The notes beneath the pieces are model-generated. The model was not told where the DNA came from. It was given only the letters and a program-made list of their open reading frames with translations, and did no database searches. A stretch of 64,000 nucleotides of DNA from an uncultured Verrucomicrobiales bacterium (GTDB lineage Bacteria; Verrucomicrobiota; Verrucomicrobiia; Verrucomicrobiales; Akkermansiaceae): contig CAJQKQ010000012.1 in assembly GCA_905478925.1 (NCBI GenBank), positions 1 to 64,000 on the forward strand, read 5' to 3'. The position numbers and the translations under genes were made by a program. Below, piece by piece: positions 1 to 8,582 of the stretch. Positions within the stretch are counted from its first letter, which is position 1. The number at the start of each line of letters is the position of its first letter.

Positions 1-1
1 C

Positions 2-20
2 TTGGGGCTACCCGCCCCAA
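2..20. terminator. Possible terminator-like hairpin at the left edge
   Basis: A 7-bp perfect stem (TTGGGGC paired with GCCCCAA, 5-base loop) lies about 77 bp beyond the stop codon of the minus-strand lipoprotein gene. A second small stem (AAGCTG/CAGCTT) follows near 29-43. Neither has a clear T-run, so a terminator role is only inferred. Confidence 0.25.
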
Positions 21-96
21 ACCCCGGCAAGCTGAGCCAGCTTGACCGCCCCGCCCACCTCACAGACCAGATCACGACATCAATAAAACTCAAAAT

Positions 97-954
97 TTAC
101 TGGCAACGGTAAGGGAACCACTTCATTCCGCCCCAGCGTTCTTGGAGGGCGCGTGCGCGTGCTTTGAGGTTGGCAAGAAGTTTGGATTTGCGTGCGCGCA
201 TTTCTTTCTCGGGTATGGCCGAGGCATAGAGGGCGGTGAGTTGGCGGCGGGTGAGATCGATTTCATCGTAGAACTCGCGACGGCGGATCAGGCGTTCCTC
301 GTAATCTTCCAGGTCGGCGCGGCGGCCTTTTGAGAGGAGGTAGCGCCGTATACCCTCCTCGGCGACGGTGTTAGCGAGCGATTCGTTAAAAGTCGTCTCG
401 CCCTTGCGGAAAATTCGGAGGTGTGTGAGTTCGTGGAAGATCGTTTCTGCGAAATCGATCTCGGGATAGTCGGTGAAGGTGTTCAGCAGGGGATCGTGAA
501 ATGTACCCAGTGTTGAGTAGGCGTCGGTGCCGCCGAGATGGATTTCGTAGCCCTCTGCTCGAAGTTTTTCGGCGTATGCCATTGCATCGGCTTGCTTGAA
601 ATATCCTCGGTAATCCAGCTCGCCGACGATGGGGTAATGCCAGGTCTTCGGCTCCATCGAGAACTCAAGGGAAGCGTGTAGCACGAAGACCACATGGGGG
701 CGTCCGAGATCCGCGTAGCGGTGGTATGCGGCATCCCCGGGGAGCGCCAGTTCCTCGGATGCGAAGCGGCAAAGTTCCTCAGCGAGGATGATGCGCTTTT
801 TTAAATCTTCCGGCGTCGCCTGCGAGGCGAGGAGTTTCTCGTTGGGCTGGGATTTCCAGAGGATTTCAGCCTGTCCTGTTATTCCCTGTGTGTAGAAGCC
901 TATCGTCTGACAGCCGGTTAGTAGGATGAAAATGAGAAAAGGGAATCCGCGCAT
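97..954 (-). CDS. Predicted zinc aminopeptidase-like lipoprotein (COG4324 type)
   Basis: The 285-aa product starts with a short hydrophobic segment ending in LLTGC (Cys15), a lipoprotein signal, so it is probably a lipid-anchored envelope protein. A zinc-protease motif HELTH lies at residues 174-178, followed by NESLA with a Glu at 191 that could be the third ligand, as in gluzincins. The whole pattern fits the family annotated as predicted aminopeptidase, whose members are usually somewhat longer. The substrate cannot be deduced. It is a single gene, divergent from the NfeD/flotillin pair, with a 115-bp gap between the starts. Family assignment is from recalled motif pattern, not a search. 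Confidence 0.82.
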   Translation of the reverse strand: MRGFPFLIFILLTGCQTIGFYTQGITGQAEILWKSQPNEKLLASQATPEDLKKRIILAEELCRFASEELALPGDAAYHRYADLGRPHVVFVLHASLEFSMEPKTWHYPIVGELDYRGYFKQADAMAYAEKLRAEGYEIHLGGTDAYSTLGTFHDPLLNTFTDYPEIDFAETIFHELTHLRIFRKGETTFNESLANTVAEEGIRRYLLSKGRRADLEDYEERLIRRREFYDEIDLTRRQLTALYASAIPEKEMRARKSKLLANLKARARALQERWGGMKWFPYRCQ

Positions 955-1069
955 GCGGTATCGACCATGCCGGGTTTCGCCGAGATTTCAAGGTTTCGAA
1001 ACGAAAGTCGGATGACGAATATCCTAATCTTCTTGCCACATAGCGGGCGGGGAAACAACTTCATGGCAG

Positions 1070-1657
1070 ATGCCTGATTTTATTGATAACTGGTGGGACG
1101 CTCTGAACTTCAACCTTCAGGTATTCTATGGCATTGCGATCGTCGCGCTAGTAGCTCTTATGCTGCAGCTCGTCCTCACCCTTTTCATGGGGATGGACGA
1201 TGTCGATGCGGGCGGGATGGATGGCGGCGACTTCCATGACCACGATTCGGGAATGAGCATTTTCTCCATCCGCGGGGTCACTGCTTTCTTCAGCGGCTTC
1301 GGCTGGACCGGGGTGATTCTCACCAAGCGGGGCTTCGGGCTGCCGATGACGCTTGTCCTTTCCCTACTTGTCGGCGGGGTGTTGATGGTCGCGATCTACC
1401 TAATGATGCGGAGCTTCATGCGGCTGCAATCGAGCGGAACCCTGGACTATGGCAACGCCGTCGGGGTGATGGGAACAATTTATGTGACTGTGCCTCCCGT
1501 CCAGCGAGCGGGCGGTCAGGTTGAGATCATGATCCAGGGTAGACTGGTCACCGCGGAGGCCTTGCAAAAGGGCACCGAGCCGATCCAACCTGGAACGAAG
1601 GTGACGGTGGTGGAGCGGATCGGCTCATCCACCCTCATCGTAGAGCCACTCACCTAA
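1070..1657 (+). CDS. NfeD-like membrane protein, partner of flotillin
   Basis: This 195-aa protein has membrane segments near residues 18-40 and 92-115. Between them is a loop rich in Asp, Gly and His (about 43-60), and the soluble C-terminal part (about 125-195) is predicted to be beta-rich and OB-like. This is the architecture of short NfeD/YuaF proteins, which are encoded next to flotillins and act in the same membrane microdomains. The flotillin gene starts 27 bp downstream, so the two are very likely one operon. The His/Asp loop could bind metal, but that is speculation. Sequence similarity to NfeD is modest; the neighbour carries much of the weight. Confidence 0.78.
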   Translation: MPDFIDNWWDALNFNLQVFYGIAIVALVALMLQLVLTLFMGMDDVDAGGMDGGDFHDHDSGMSIFSIRGVTAFFSGFGWTGVILTKRGFGLPMTLVLSLLVGGVLMVAIYLMMRSFMRLQSSGTLDYGNAVGVMGTIYVTVPPVQRAGGQVEIMIQGRLVTAEALQKGTEPIQPGTKVTVVERIGSSTLIVEPLT

Positions 1658-1684
1658 ATTCACCCTAACAAACATACATCAAAC

Positions 1685-3193
1685 ATGGATATTATCATCG
1701 GACTCGTGGCGGTTATCGCCGTTTTCTTCATCACCCTCACGGCCGTGGCGATGCGCTACCGGCGCTGCCCCTCGGACAAGATTCTGGTGGTTTACGGTAA
1801 GGTTAGCGGGGGGGAATCCGCCCACTGCCATCACGGTGGTGCGGCCTTCGTCTGGCCGGTGATTCAGGATTACCAATACCTCGACCTCACCCCGCTGCCG
1901 ATCGATATCCGGCTTGAGGGTGCCCTTTCCAAACAGAACATCCGGGTCAACACACCATCGACGTTCACCGTCGGTATCTCGACCGAACCAGGTGTGATGC
2001 AGAATGCGGCGGAGCGTATGCTCGGGCTGAACATGGAGCATATCAAGGAACTGGCGAAGGACATCATCTTCGGCCAGATGCGGGTGGTTATTGCGACCAT
2101 GGACATCGAGGAGATCAACGCGGACCGCGACAAGCTGATCCAGAATATTTCCATGGGTGTCGAGGTCGAGCTGAAAAAGGTCGGCCTCAGGCTGATCAAC
2201 GTGAACGTCCAGGACATCACGGACGCCTCGGGATACATCGATGCGCTCGGGCAGGAGGCGGCCTCGAAAGCGATTGCAGAAGCGAAAATCAAAGTTGCAC
2301 AAGCTGATCGAGACGGAGAAATCGGTGCCGCCGGTATGCAACGTGACAAACGTGTCAGCGTGGCTGGAGCGAACGCGGAAGCGACCCAAGGAGAGAACAC
2401 TGCGTTGGTAGATATCGCAAATTCAGATGCTCAGCGGCGTAGCTCTCAGGCTGAGGCGGAGCGCCTCGCGATGGCGGCGGAGAAGGTCGCTGAGGCAAAG
2501 GTTCTCGAAGAAGCTTACGTTTCCGAACAGGCGGCGGAGAAGCAGCGCGCCGAGCGCGACAAGGCTACCCAATATGCGAACTCCGTCGTTCCCGCGCAGG
2601 TCGCGAAGGAACGCCTTCTCGTCGACGCGGATGCGGAGGCAGAGCAAACCCGCCGTATCCAGCAGGGCAAGGCGGATGCGGTGCGGACCGAGAAACAGGC
2701 CGAGGCCGATGGTATTGTCTTTGTTAAAGAGGCGGAAGCGAACGGCCTCAAGGCGAAGTTTTTCGCGGAAGCGGAAGGTGCCCAGGCGGTTCTTGCCGGG
2801 AAAGCAAAGGGCTTTGACGATTTGATCAAGGCCTGCATGGGTCCGGGTGGAGCACAACAGATGCTTGTGACCGAACTCCTGCCGCAGCTCGTCCGCGAGC
2901 AGGTGCAGGCGATCGCCAACCTCAAGATCGACAAGATCACTGTCTGGGACAGCGGCAAAGGCGCCGATGGCAAGACCAGCACCGCGAATTTCCTCTCCGG
3001 TATGGCAGGAGCGGTTCCTCCGCTGCATGAGATTGCGAAGAACGTAGGAGTCGAGCTACCTGCTTATCTCGGAAAGCTGGATGAGGCGAGTGTAAGTTCA
3101 TCGGCTCCAGCGAAAGCCAAAGCGGCTGCGCCCGAGGAGAATTCTCCCCAAGGCGCCCCTCCGGAGACGGGATACGACATTGAGGGGATCTGA
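1685..3193 (+). CDS. floT: Flotillin-family SPFH protein
   Basis: The 502-aa product has one N-terminal membrane helix (about 3-22), then the CPSDKILVVYG stretch typical of bacterial flotillins, and an SPFH/band 7 domain to about residue 190. A long Ala/Glu/Lys-rich coiled coil follows (about 190-400) with the repeated AEA pattern of the flotillin domain. A low-complexity Ser/Ala/Pro tail ends the protein. Flotillins form oligomeric scaffolds at the inner face of the membrane and influence fluidity and protein sorting. It is co-transcribed with the NfeD-like gene upstream and ends at hairpin terminators facing pheT. Confidence 0.93.
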   Translation: MDIIIGLVAVIAVFFITLTAVAMRYRRCPSDKILVVYGKVSGGESAHCHHGGAAFVWPVIQDYQYLDLTPLPIDIRLEGALSKQNIRVNTPSTFTVGISTEPGVMQNAAERMLGLNMEHIKELAKDIIFGQMRVVIATMDIEEINADRDKLIQNISMGVEVELKKVGLRLINVNVQDITDASGYIDALGQEAASKAIAEAKIKVAQADRDGEIGAAGMQRDKRVSVAGANAEATQGENTALVDIANSDAQRRSSQAEAERLAMAAEKVAEAKVLEEAYVSEQAAEKQRAERDKATQYANSVVPAQVAKERLLVDADAEAEQTRRIQQGKADAVRTEKQAEADGIVFVKEAEANGLKAKFFAEAEGAQAVLAGKAKGFDDLIKACMGPGGAQQMLVTELLPQLVREQVQAIANLKIDKITVWDSGKGADGKTSTANFLSGMAGAVPPLHEIAKNVGVELPAYLGKLDEASVSSSAPAKAKAAAPEENSPQGAPPETGYDIEGI

Positions 3194-3217
3194 GTTCCGC
3201 TGTAGCTGAAGGATCAG

Positions 3218-3243
3218 AAGAACGGACTTTCGAGTCCGTTCTT
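3218..3243. terminator. Strong hairpin with TTCG loop between flotillin and pheT
   Basis: An 11-bp perfect stem closes a TTCG tetraloop: arms 3218-3228 and 3233-3243. It starts 25 bp after the flotillin stop and lies about 40 bp beyond the convergent pheT stop, so it can serve both strands. The right arm ends in TTCTT rather than a long T-run. Confidence 0.7.
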
Positions 3244-3252
3244 CATTGATCC

Positions 3253-3272
3253 AACGGGTTGGAAGACCCGTT
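3253..3272. terminator. Second hairpin in the flotillin/pheT gap
   Basis: A 7-bp stem (AACGGGT, 3253-3259, with ACCCGTT, 3266-3272) closes a 6-base loop just downstream of the pheT stop at 3283. Probably the pheT-side terminator of the convergent pair. Confidence 0.5.
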
Positions 3273-3282
3273 CGCCTTTGTG

Positions 3283-5652
3283 CTAGCGGAAGGCGAGGTC
3301 TTCGATTTTCCCTAACAGAGCGATGATTCGTTCGTGTGCTTCGTCGATTTCCTTCTGCTTGAGGGTCTTCGCGGGGTCGCGGTAGAGGAAGCGGTAGGCG
3401 ATGGACTTTCGGTCGGCGGCGATTTTCTCGCCGGAGGGATCGGTGAAGAGGTCGAAGCATTCGTAGGAGACGAGCAGGGGCTCCTTGGCCTTGGCGAGGG
3501 CGGCTTCGATCGCGGCGTTCGGAGTGCCGATGGGGAGCTCCATCGCAGCATCGCGGGTGGAGCCAGGGAACTGCGGGAGTTCTTCGACCTGGAACGTGCG
3601 GGAGATGAGCTTGCGGAGTTTTCCTAGATCGAGTTCGGCGACGAAAACCGGAGAGTTGAAGTCGAGCGAGCGCTCACGGGAAGGCAGCAGTCGGGCGAAG
3701 AAGCCGACGGTCTGATCACCGGCCTTAATCTCTGCTCCGAGAGCGACGTTTTCCCTGTCCTTTGGTTTCAGGGAAATGGTGTGACCGGGAAGCAGGGCGG
3801 AGAGCACGCCCTTGGCATCGTAGATGTCCGTTGCCCTGTCTTTCGCCGCCCATGAGGACGGGTTTGTGCTACCGGAGATGAGGAGTGCGAGATTGTCGCT
3901 CTCCTGATCCTTGGCCTTGCCGCCACCGGCGTTGCGGAACACGCGACCCATTTCGAAGAGGCGTAGGGATTTTACCTGCTGGCGGGCGTTGCGCTCTGCG
4001 GAGGCGACGAGCCCCGGGACAATGGACGGGCGCATGATGGCATGATCCTCGCTGAGGGGGGATTTCACGCGGATGAGATCGCCGTCCTGGAGTGGACGGA
4101 GTGGCAGGATGTCCGGGAGCTGAGTCTCGGAAATGAGCTTGATCGTTTGGCACTCGTAGAGGCCGAGGGCGGCGAGGCGGCGGCGCAGAACCATGTCCGC
4201 ATCGTAGGCGGCATCGACAGCGCTGGTGGCGGCGAAGGTGCCTCGCAGGCGGGACGGGACGTTGGCGAGGCCGTGGACGCGGGTGATCTCCTCGGCGAGG
4301 TCGATGTGGCGGGTGAGATCTTGGCGGAAGGATGGGATCTGCCAAGTGCCGACGGGAAGCTTGCTCAGTCCGAGGCGGGTGAGTATTTCCTCGGCGGCTT
4401 CGGTGGAGATGGAGTTGCCGAGGAGATGCTGGAGCTTTCCGAGATCGAGGGAGACGGGAGAGGGGGGGAGGGGGAGACTGCCTGCGGCTTCGGTTTCGGA
4501 TGATGAACCGCCGATGTGCTTGATCGCAAGGGCGGCGGCGGGGAGGACGCCCTGTGGATCGATCCCACGCTCGTAGCGGTAGGAGGAATCCGAGGAAAGG
4601 AAAGTGCGGCGGGAGGTGCGGCGGATGTTGGAAGGCGTGAAATATGCCGATTCCAAGATGATGGAGGTCGTGGTTTCATTGACGCCGCTGTCGATGCCAC
4701 CCATGACTCCTGCGAGGGCGAGGGCGGCTCCGGATTCATCGGAAATCAGGAGGTCGTCGGGCGTGAGGGTGTGGACGGATTCGTCGAGAGCCTTGAATTG
4801 TTCTCCGTCTTTTGCCTGACGTATGACGAGTGAGCCGGTGACCTTGGCTGCATCGAAGGCGTGGAGCGGTTGGCCGGTTTCGTGGAGGACGAAGTTGGTA
4901 ATATCGACGATGCTGTTGATCGGGCGCAGGCCGATGGATGTGAGCCGTTCCTTCAGCCAGGTAGGGGATTCACCGACCGTGACGCCGTCGATGCGGGTGG
5001 CGGAGTAGAACGGGCAGGAATCGGGGGATTCGAGTTGGATAAAATCCGCTCCGGCCTGCTTGGTGGAAGCAAGGGGTGATTCGGGCGAGATGAGCGGGGT
5101 CTTCAGCAAGGTGGCAAGTTCACGACCCATGCCTGCGTGCGAAAGAAGGTCGGGGCGGTTCGGTGTGACTTCGAGTTCAAGTAGGACATCGGAATCGAAG
5201 AGGGATTTCACAGGGACTCCAATCGGGGCGTCCTCGGGAAGGATGAGCAGGCCGTCCTCGCCTTTCGGGAGGCCGATTTCCTCGGCGGCGGCGAGCATGC
5301 CTTTCGATTCGACCTTGCGCATGACGGTTTCACCGATGGTGAAATCTTCAGTCAGCTTTGCGCCGGGAAGGCAGCAGGGAACCTTGTCGCCAACCTTGTA
5401 GTTGGTGGCGCCGCATACGATCTGGCGGAGTCCTTCTTCACCGCAATCGACCTGCGTGACTTTGAGTCGATCCGCGTTCGGGTGCTGAATCGCTTCCTTG
5501 ATTTGGGCAACGACAATTTTCTCGGACGAAATGCCTTTGGTGACGATGCCTTCAACCTCGACGCCAGCGAAGGTGAAGAGGTCGGAAATCTCGGCGATGG
5601 ATTTCCCGGAGAGGTCGAGGTGTGTGGAGAGCCAGTTAAGGGAGATGTTCAT
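3283..5652 (-). CDS. pheT: Phenylalanine--tRNA ligase beta subunit
   Basis: The 789-aa protein matches the full bacterial PheT layout. The N-terminal part (MNISLNWLSTHLDL) leads into the tRNA-binding domain at about 40-150. The B3/B4 editing region follows, then the B5 region with SSDSSYRYERGID before it, the catalytic-like core, and a C-terminal ferredoxin-fold anticodon-binding domain of about 90 residues. With PheS it forms the alpha2-beta2 enzyme that charges tRNA-Phe and edits Tyr-tRNA-Phe. Unusually, pheS is not immediately upstream: a broken GxxExxY gene lies in the 483-bp gap between them. Confidence 0.97.
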   Translation of the reverse strand: MNISLNWLSTHLDLSGKSIAEISDLFTFAGVEVEGIVTKGISSEKIVVAQIKEAIQHPNADRLKVTQVDCGEEGLRQIVCGATNYKVGDKVPCCLPGAKLTEDFTIGETVMRKVESKGMLAAAEEIGLPKGEDGLLILPEDAPIGVPVKSLFDSDVLLELEVTPNRPDLLSHAGMGRELATLLKTPLISPESPLASTKQAGADFIQLESPDSCPFYSATRIDGVTVGESPTWLKERLTSIGLRPINSIVDITNFVLHETGQPLHAFDAAKVTGSLVIRQAKDGEQFKALDESVHTLTPDDLLISDESGAALALAGVMGGIDSGVNETTTSIILESAYFTPSNIRRTSRRTFLSSDSSYRYERGIDPQGVLPAAALAIKHIGGSSSETEAAGSLPLPPSPVSLDLGKLQHLLGNSISTEAAEEILTRLGLSKLPVGTWQIPSFRQDLTRHIDLAEEITRVHGLANVPSRLRGTFAATSAVDAAYDADMVLRRRLAALGLYECQTIKLISETQLPDILPLRPLQDGDLIRVKSPLSEDHAIMRPSIVPGLVASAERNARQQVKSLRLFEMGRVFRNAGGGKAKDQESDNLALLISGSTNPSSWAAKDRATDIYDAKGVLSALLPGHTISLKPKDRENVALGAEIKAGDQTVGFFARLLPSRERSLDFNSPVFVAELDLGKLRKLISRTFQVEELPQFPGSTRDAAMELPIGTPNAAIEAALAKAKEPLLVSYECFDLFTDPSGEKIAADRKSIAYRFLYRDPAKTLKQKEIDEAHERIIALLGKIEDLAFR

Positions 5653-5696
5653 GATGGAAAGATTTTTGAACCGTCAAATTCGCCAAGTAAGAAAAG

Positions 5697-6086
5697 TTAA
5701 GACTCTTGGTAGTCGATGGCGATTCGTTTGATGGCACTTTTGAAGTAGGTGGTGTTGAAGTTGATGAGAAAACCGACGGCCTTTTTTGAAAGTTTGAGGT
5801 AGGTCATCAGTTGGGCTTGGTGGATGGGGATGATTTGCTCGACGGCTTTGAGTTCGATGATGATGGAGTCGTTTGCGAGGAGGTGGATCCGGTATCCGGC
5901 ATCGATTGTGATTCCATCTTAGTGGACTGGTTGTGCCTTTTGTCGTTCCACTATGAGGCCTCGCTTGGTCAGTTCATGCGTCAAGCAGGCTTCGTATGCG
6001 CTTTCGAGAAGCCCCGGTCCCAGCGCCTGATGAACTTTGAACGATGCATCCACAATCACTGATGCGATCTCCTCAATTGTTTTCAT
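5697..6086 (-). pseudogene. GxxExxY family gene with an in-frame nonsense codon
   Basis: Reading the minus strand from the ATG at 6084-6086 gives MKTIEEIASVIVDASFKVHQ and then GPGLLESAYEACL, which contains the family-defining G-x-x-E-x-x-Y (GLLESAY). Codon 56 is TAA (forward bases 5919-5921), where the family normally has an aromatic residue (Q-PVH-stop-DG). The frame then continues without a shift through LANDSIIIELKAVE and GFLINF to a normal end at 5697-5699. The total of about 129 residues is the usual family length. One base change (TAT or TAC to TAA) would explain the stop. GxxExxY proteins have no firmly established function. It sits between pheS and pheT in the same direction. Confidence 0.85.
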
Positions 6087-6135
6087 TGGCCTGGAAACTT
6101 ATCTTACTTGGCGAGCTTGGCGGTGAAAATTTCTG

Positions 6136-7152
6136 TTAAGCGAACTGCGAGAGGAAGCGGGTGTCGTTTTCGATGAGAAGGCGGATGTCCTTGATGCCCC
6201 AGCGGATCATGGCGAGGCGGTCGAGGCCCATGCCGAATGCGAAGCCGGTGAGTTTTTCCGGGTTGAGGGCGTCGTCCTTGCGGTTGGAGTTGATAACTTC
6301 GAAGACGGCGGGATCGACCATGCCGCAGCCGGCGACTTCCATCCAGCGGGGTGCCTGCCCCTTGACCTGGAGTTTCACGTCGATCTCGAAGGATGGCTCG
6401 GTGAAGGGGAAGAAGTGGGGGCGGAAACGGACTTCGGTGGTGGTGCCGAACATTTCGTGGAAGAAATATTCAAGCGTGCCTTTCAGGTCGGGGAGGGTGA
6501 CATCGGTGTCGACGTAGAGGCCTTCGAGTTGGTTGAAAACGGAGAGGTGGGTTGCATCGATTTCATCGCGCCGATAGGCGGAGCCGGGGGCGATGATGCG
6601 GATCGGCGGGGTGGCGGTTTCCATGGTGCGGATCTGCACGCTGGAGGTGTGAGTGCGGAGGAGTTTACCGGAATCGAAATAGAAGGTGTCTTTCTCGTTA
6701 CGCGCCGGGTGGTCGGCGGGGGTGTTGAGGGCGTCGAAGCAATGGAACTCGTCCTCGATTTCCGGGCCGTCGGCGAGAGCGAAGCCCATACAGCGAAGGA
6801 TATGGGTCGCTTCGTCGCGGATTTGGGTGAGGGGGTGAAGGGCACCGGTTGGCAGTGCGCGGGCGGGCAGGGTGATATCGATCCCGGCGAGGGCTGCGCG
6901 GTCGGCGATTTGCTGGATCGCCGCCTGTTTTTCTTCGATTGCCGAGGTGATCGCGGTGCGGGCGGCATTGAGGGATTGGCCGAAGGCGGCCTTTTCCTCC
7001 TTGGGGACATCCTTGATGGCGGCTCCTGCAAGCGAGAGGCTGCCCTTTTTCCCGAGGACGGAAACACGGGCATCATCGAGGCTGCGCGCGTCGGAGGCTA
7101 CGGCGATGAGTTCTAGGGCTTGGGTCTGTATGGAGGCGATGTGCTCGTTCAT
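6136..7152 (-). CDS. pheS: Phenylalanine--tRNA ligase alpha subunit
   Basis: This 338-aa protein begins with the alpha-helical tRNA-binding N-terminus, includes GALHPLTQ at the start of the catalytic domain, and has the class II motif 2 stretch RFRPHFFPFTEPSFEIDV and the motif 3 region GFAFGMGLDRLAMIRWGI. It is the catalytic subunit that activates Phe. It is transcribed away from pdxJ, and the 103-bp gap between the two start codons must hold both promoters. Length is normal for the family. Confidence 0.97.
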   Translation of the reverse strand: MNEHIASIQTQALELIAVASDARSLDDARVSVLGKKGSLSLAGAAIKDVPKEEKAAFGQSLNAARTAITSAIEEKQAAIQQIADRAALAGIDITLPARALPTGALHPLTQIRDEATHILRCMGFALADGPEIEDEFHCFDALNTPADHPARNEKDTFYFDSGKLLRTHTSSVQIRTMETATPPIRIIAPGSAYRRDEIDATHLSVFNQLEGLYVDTDVTLPDLKGTLEYFFHEMFGTTTEVRFRPHFFPFTEPSFEIDVKLQVKGQAPRWMEVAGCGMVDPAVFEVINSNRKDDALNPEKLTGFAFGMGLDRLAMIRWGIKDIRLLIENDTRFLSQFA

Positions 7153-7255
7153 GGGCGGGGCTTTGGATAGCGGAGAGGGAGGCTTGGGGCAAGGGTTTGA
7201 TTCGGGATGCGAGTCTTGGATTGCGGCTGCCGGTAAGGGGGGCTAGCTTCAGGGC

Positions 7256-7996
7256 ATGAGTCTCTTGCTGGGGGTGAACATTGACCACGTGGCGACGCTG
7301 CGGCAGGCGCGCTATGCCCTGTTGCCAGACTCTCCGAATGCCGAACCGTCCGTTGTGGAGGCGGCAAAGGAGGCGAAGGCCGGTGGCGCGGACTCGATCA
7401 CGGTACATGTGCGCGGAGATCGCCGCCACATGCAGGATGCGGATGCCTTACGGGTGAAGGAGGAATGCGACTTGCCGTTGAACCTGGAACTCGGGATCAC
7501 TGAGGAGATGATGGATCTAGCGTTCCAGCTGAAGCCGGATTTTGCCTGCCTTGTTCCGGAGACGCGGGAGGAAGTCACGACGGAGGGCGGGCTGGATGTA
7601 GTTGCGCTTTTCGGGACGGCGAGGGAGGCGGTGAAACGGCTTAAAGATGCAGGGATCAAGGTCAGCCTTTTCATCGATCCTCTGGTGGAGCACGTCGAGG
7701 AGTCGGCGCGTATGGGCGCGGACATGATCGAGTTGCACACCGGAGCTTTCGCGAATGCAGAGGATACTTCGCAGGAAATCGCCCGCCTGGTGGCGGCGGC
7801 GGAGCTGGGGCATTCGCTGGGGCTGCAGGTGAATGCGGGTCACGGCATCAACTACCTGAACCTTCCTGTGCTGCTCCAGGTGCCACACCTCGCAGAACTG
7901 AACATCGGGCATAGCATTGTCTCGCGGGCGATGACCGTCGGGATGCGGCAGGCGGTTGCAGAGATGGCGGAGGGGATGAAGGGATACGGCGCATGA
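7256..7996 (+). CDS. pdxJ: Pyridoxine 5'-phosphate synthase
   Basis: The 246-aa TIM-barrel protein shows the PdxJ signature GVNIDHVATLRQAR at the N-terminus, then HVRGDRRHM with the phosphate-binding basic residues. LNLELGIT, VSLFIDP, IELHTGAFA and VNAGHGINYLN follow, with the catalytic Glu and His. It condenses 1-deoxyxylulose 5-phosphate with 3-amino-2-oxopropyl phosphate to make pyridoxine phosphate. Its stop overlaps the start of acpS (ATGA), a common pdxJ-acpS pairing in bacteria. pdxH, the last step, is encoded elsewhere in the window at 45749. Confidence 0.97.
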   Translation: MSLLLGVNIDHVATLRQARYALLPDSPNAEPSVVEAAKEAKAGGADSITVHVRGDRRHMQDADALRVKEECDLPLNLELGITEEMMDLAFQLKPDFACLVPETREEVTTEGGLDVVALFGTAREAVKRLKDAGIKVSLFIDPLVEHVEESARMGADMIELHTGAFANAEDTSQEIARLVAAAELGHSLGLQVNAGHGINYLNLPVLLQVPHLAELNIGHSIVSRAMTVGMRQAVAEMAEGMKGYGA

Positions 7997-8382
7997 TTAT
8001 TTACGGGATCGGGATCGATGTGGTGGAGGTCGAGCGGATCGAGGCGGCGATAGCTCGGCAGGGCGATGCGTTCCTCGGGCGACTGTTCACCGGTAGGGAG
8101 CGAGAATATTGCGGGAAGCAAATGCGTCCTGCGCTGCATTATGCGGCAAGGTTCGCGGCGAAAGAGGCGGTTTCGAAAGCGTTCGGGACAGGAATCGGCG
8201 GGCAGGCAGGTTGGCTGGAAATGGAAGTGGAGCGAGCGGAATCCGGCGCTCCGAAAATGGTTTTCAGCGGCAATGCTGCGGAATTTCTTGTGAGGGAAGG
8301 AATTGCAGAGGTTCAGGTAAGTTTGAGTCACGCGAAGGAGTACGCTGCGGCGAATGCAGTGGCACTGCGGCATCCTTCCTAG
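7993..8382 (+). CDS. acpS: Holo-[acyl-carrier-protein] synthase
   Basis: The 129-aa product starts IYGIGIDVVEVERIE, which carries the metal-binding Asp, and has RFAAKEAVSKAFGTG, the second AcpS signature with its catalytic Glu/Lys. SLSHAKEYAAA closes the fold. It transfers 4'-phosphopantetheine from CoA to acyl carrier protein. Translational coupling with pdxJ is suggested by the 4-base overlap. The next 200 bp hold only palindromic repeats. Confidence 0.96.
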   Translation: MIIYGIGIDVVEVERIEAAIARQGDAFLGRLFTGREREYCGKQMRPALHYAARFAAKEAVSKAFGTGIGGQAGWLEMEVERAESGAPKMVFSGNAAEFLVREGIAEVQVSLSHAKEYAAANAVALRHPS

Positions 8383-8383
8383 A

Positions 8384-8566
8384 TATGGAGCGCGGCTTTG
8401 TATGGAGCGCGGCTTTGCAATCCGCTTTCTGACGCCCCGCTCCATAGGAATGGATTGAAAATTCCCTTTATTCAAAGCTCATTTACGATCCGGAGCCAAC
8501 CCTAGCGGCATGCAAAGCCGCGCTGCATAGTGCATCAGACAGCGACTTGCAAAGCTGCGCTCCATA
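8384..8566. repeat. Cluster of palindromic repeats, unit TATGGAGCGCGGCTTTG
   Basis: Two exact direct copies of the 17-mer stand head to tail at 8384-8400 and 8401-8417. Inverted, slightly altered copies follow at 8432-8446 (CGCCCCGCTCCATA), 8511-8529 (TGCAAAGCCGCGCTGCATA) and 8548-8566 (TTGCAAAGCTGCGCTCCATA). The pattern is that of a REP-type intergenic element able to fold into several alternative hairpins between acpS and hemB. No coding function is apparent. Confidence 0.8.
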
Positions 8567-8582
8567 AGAGAGTCTTTCCGGT

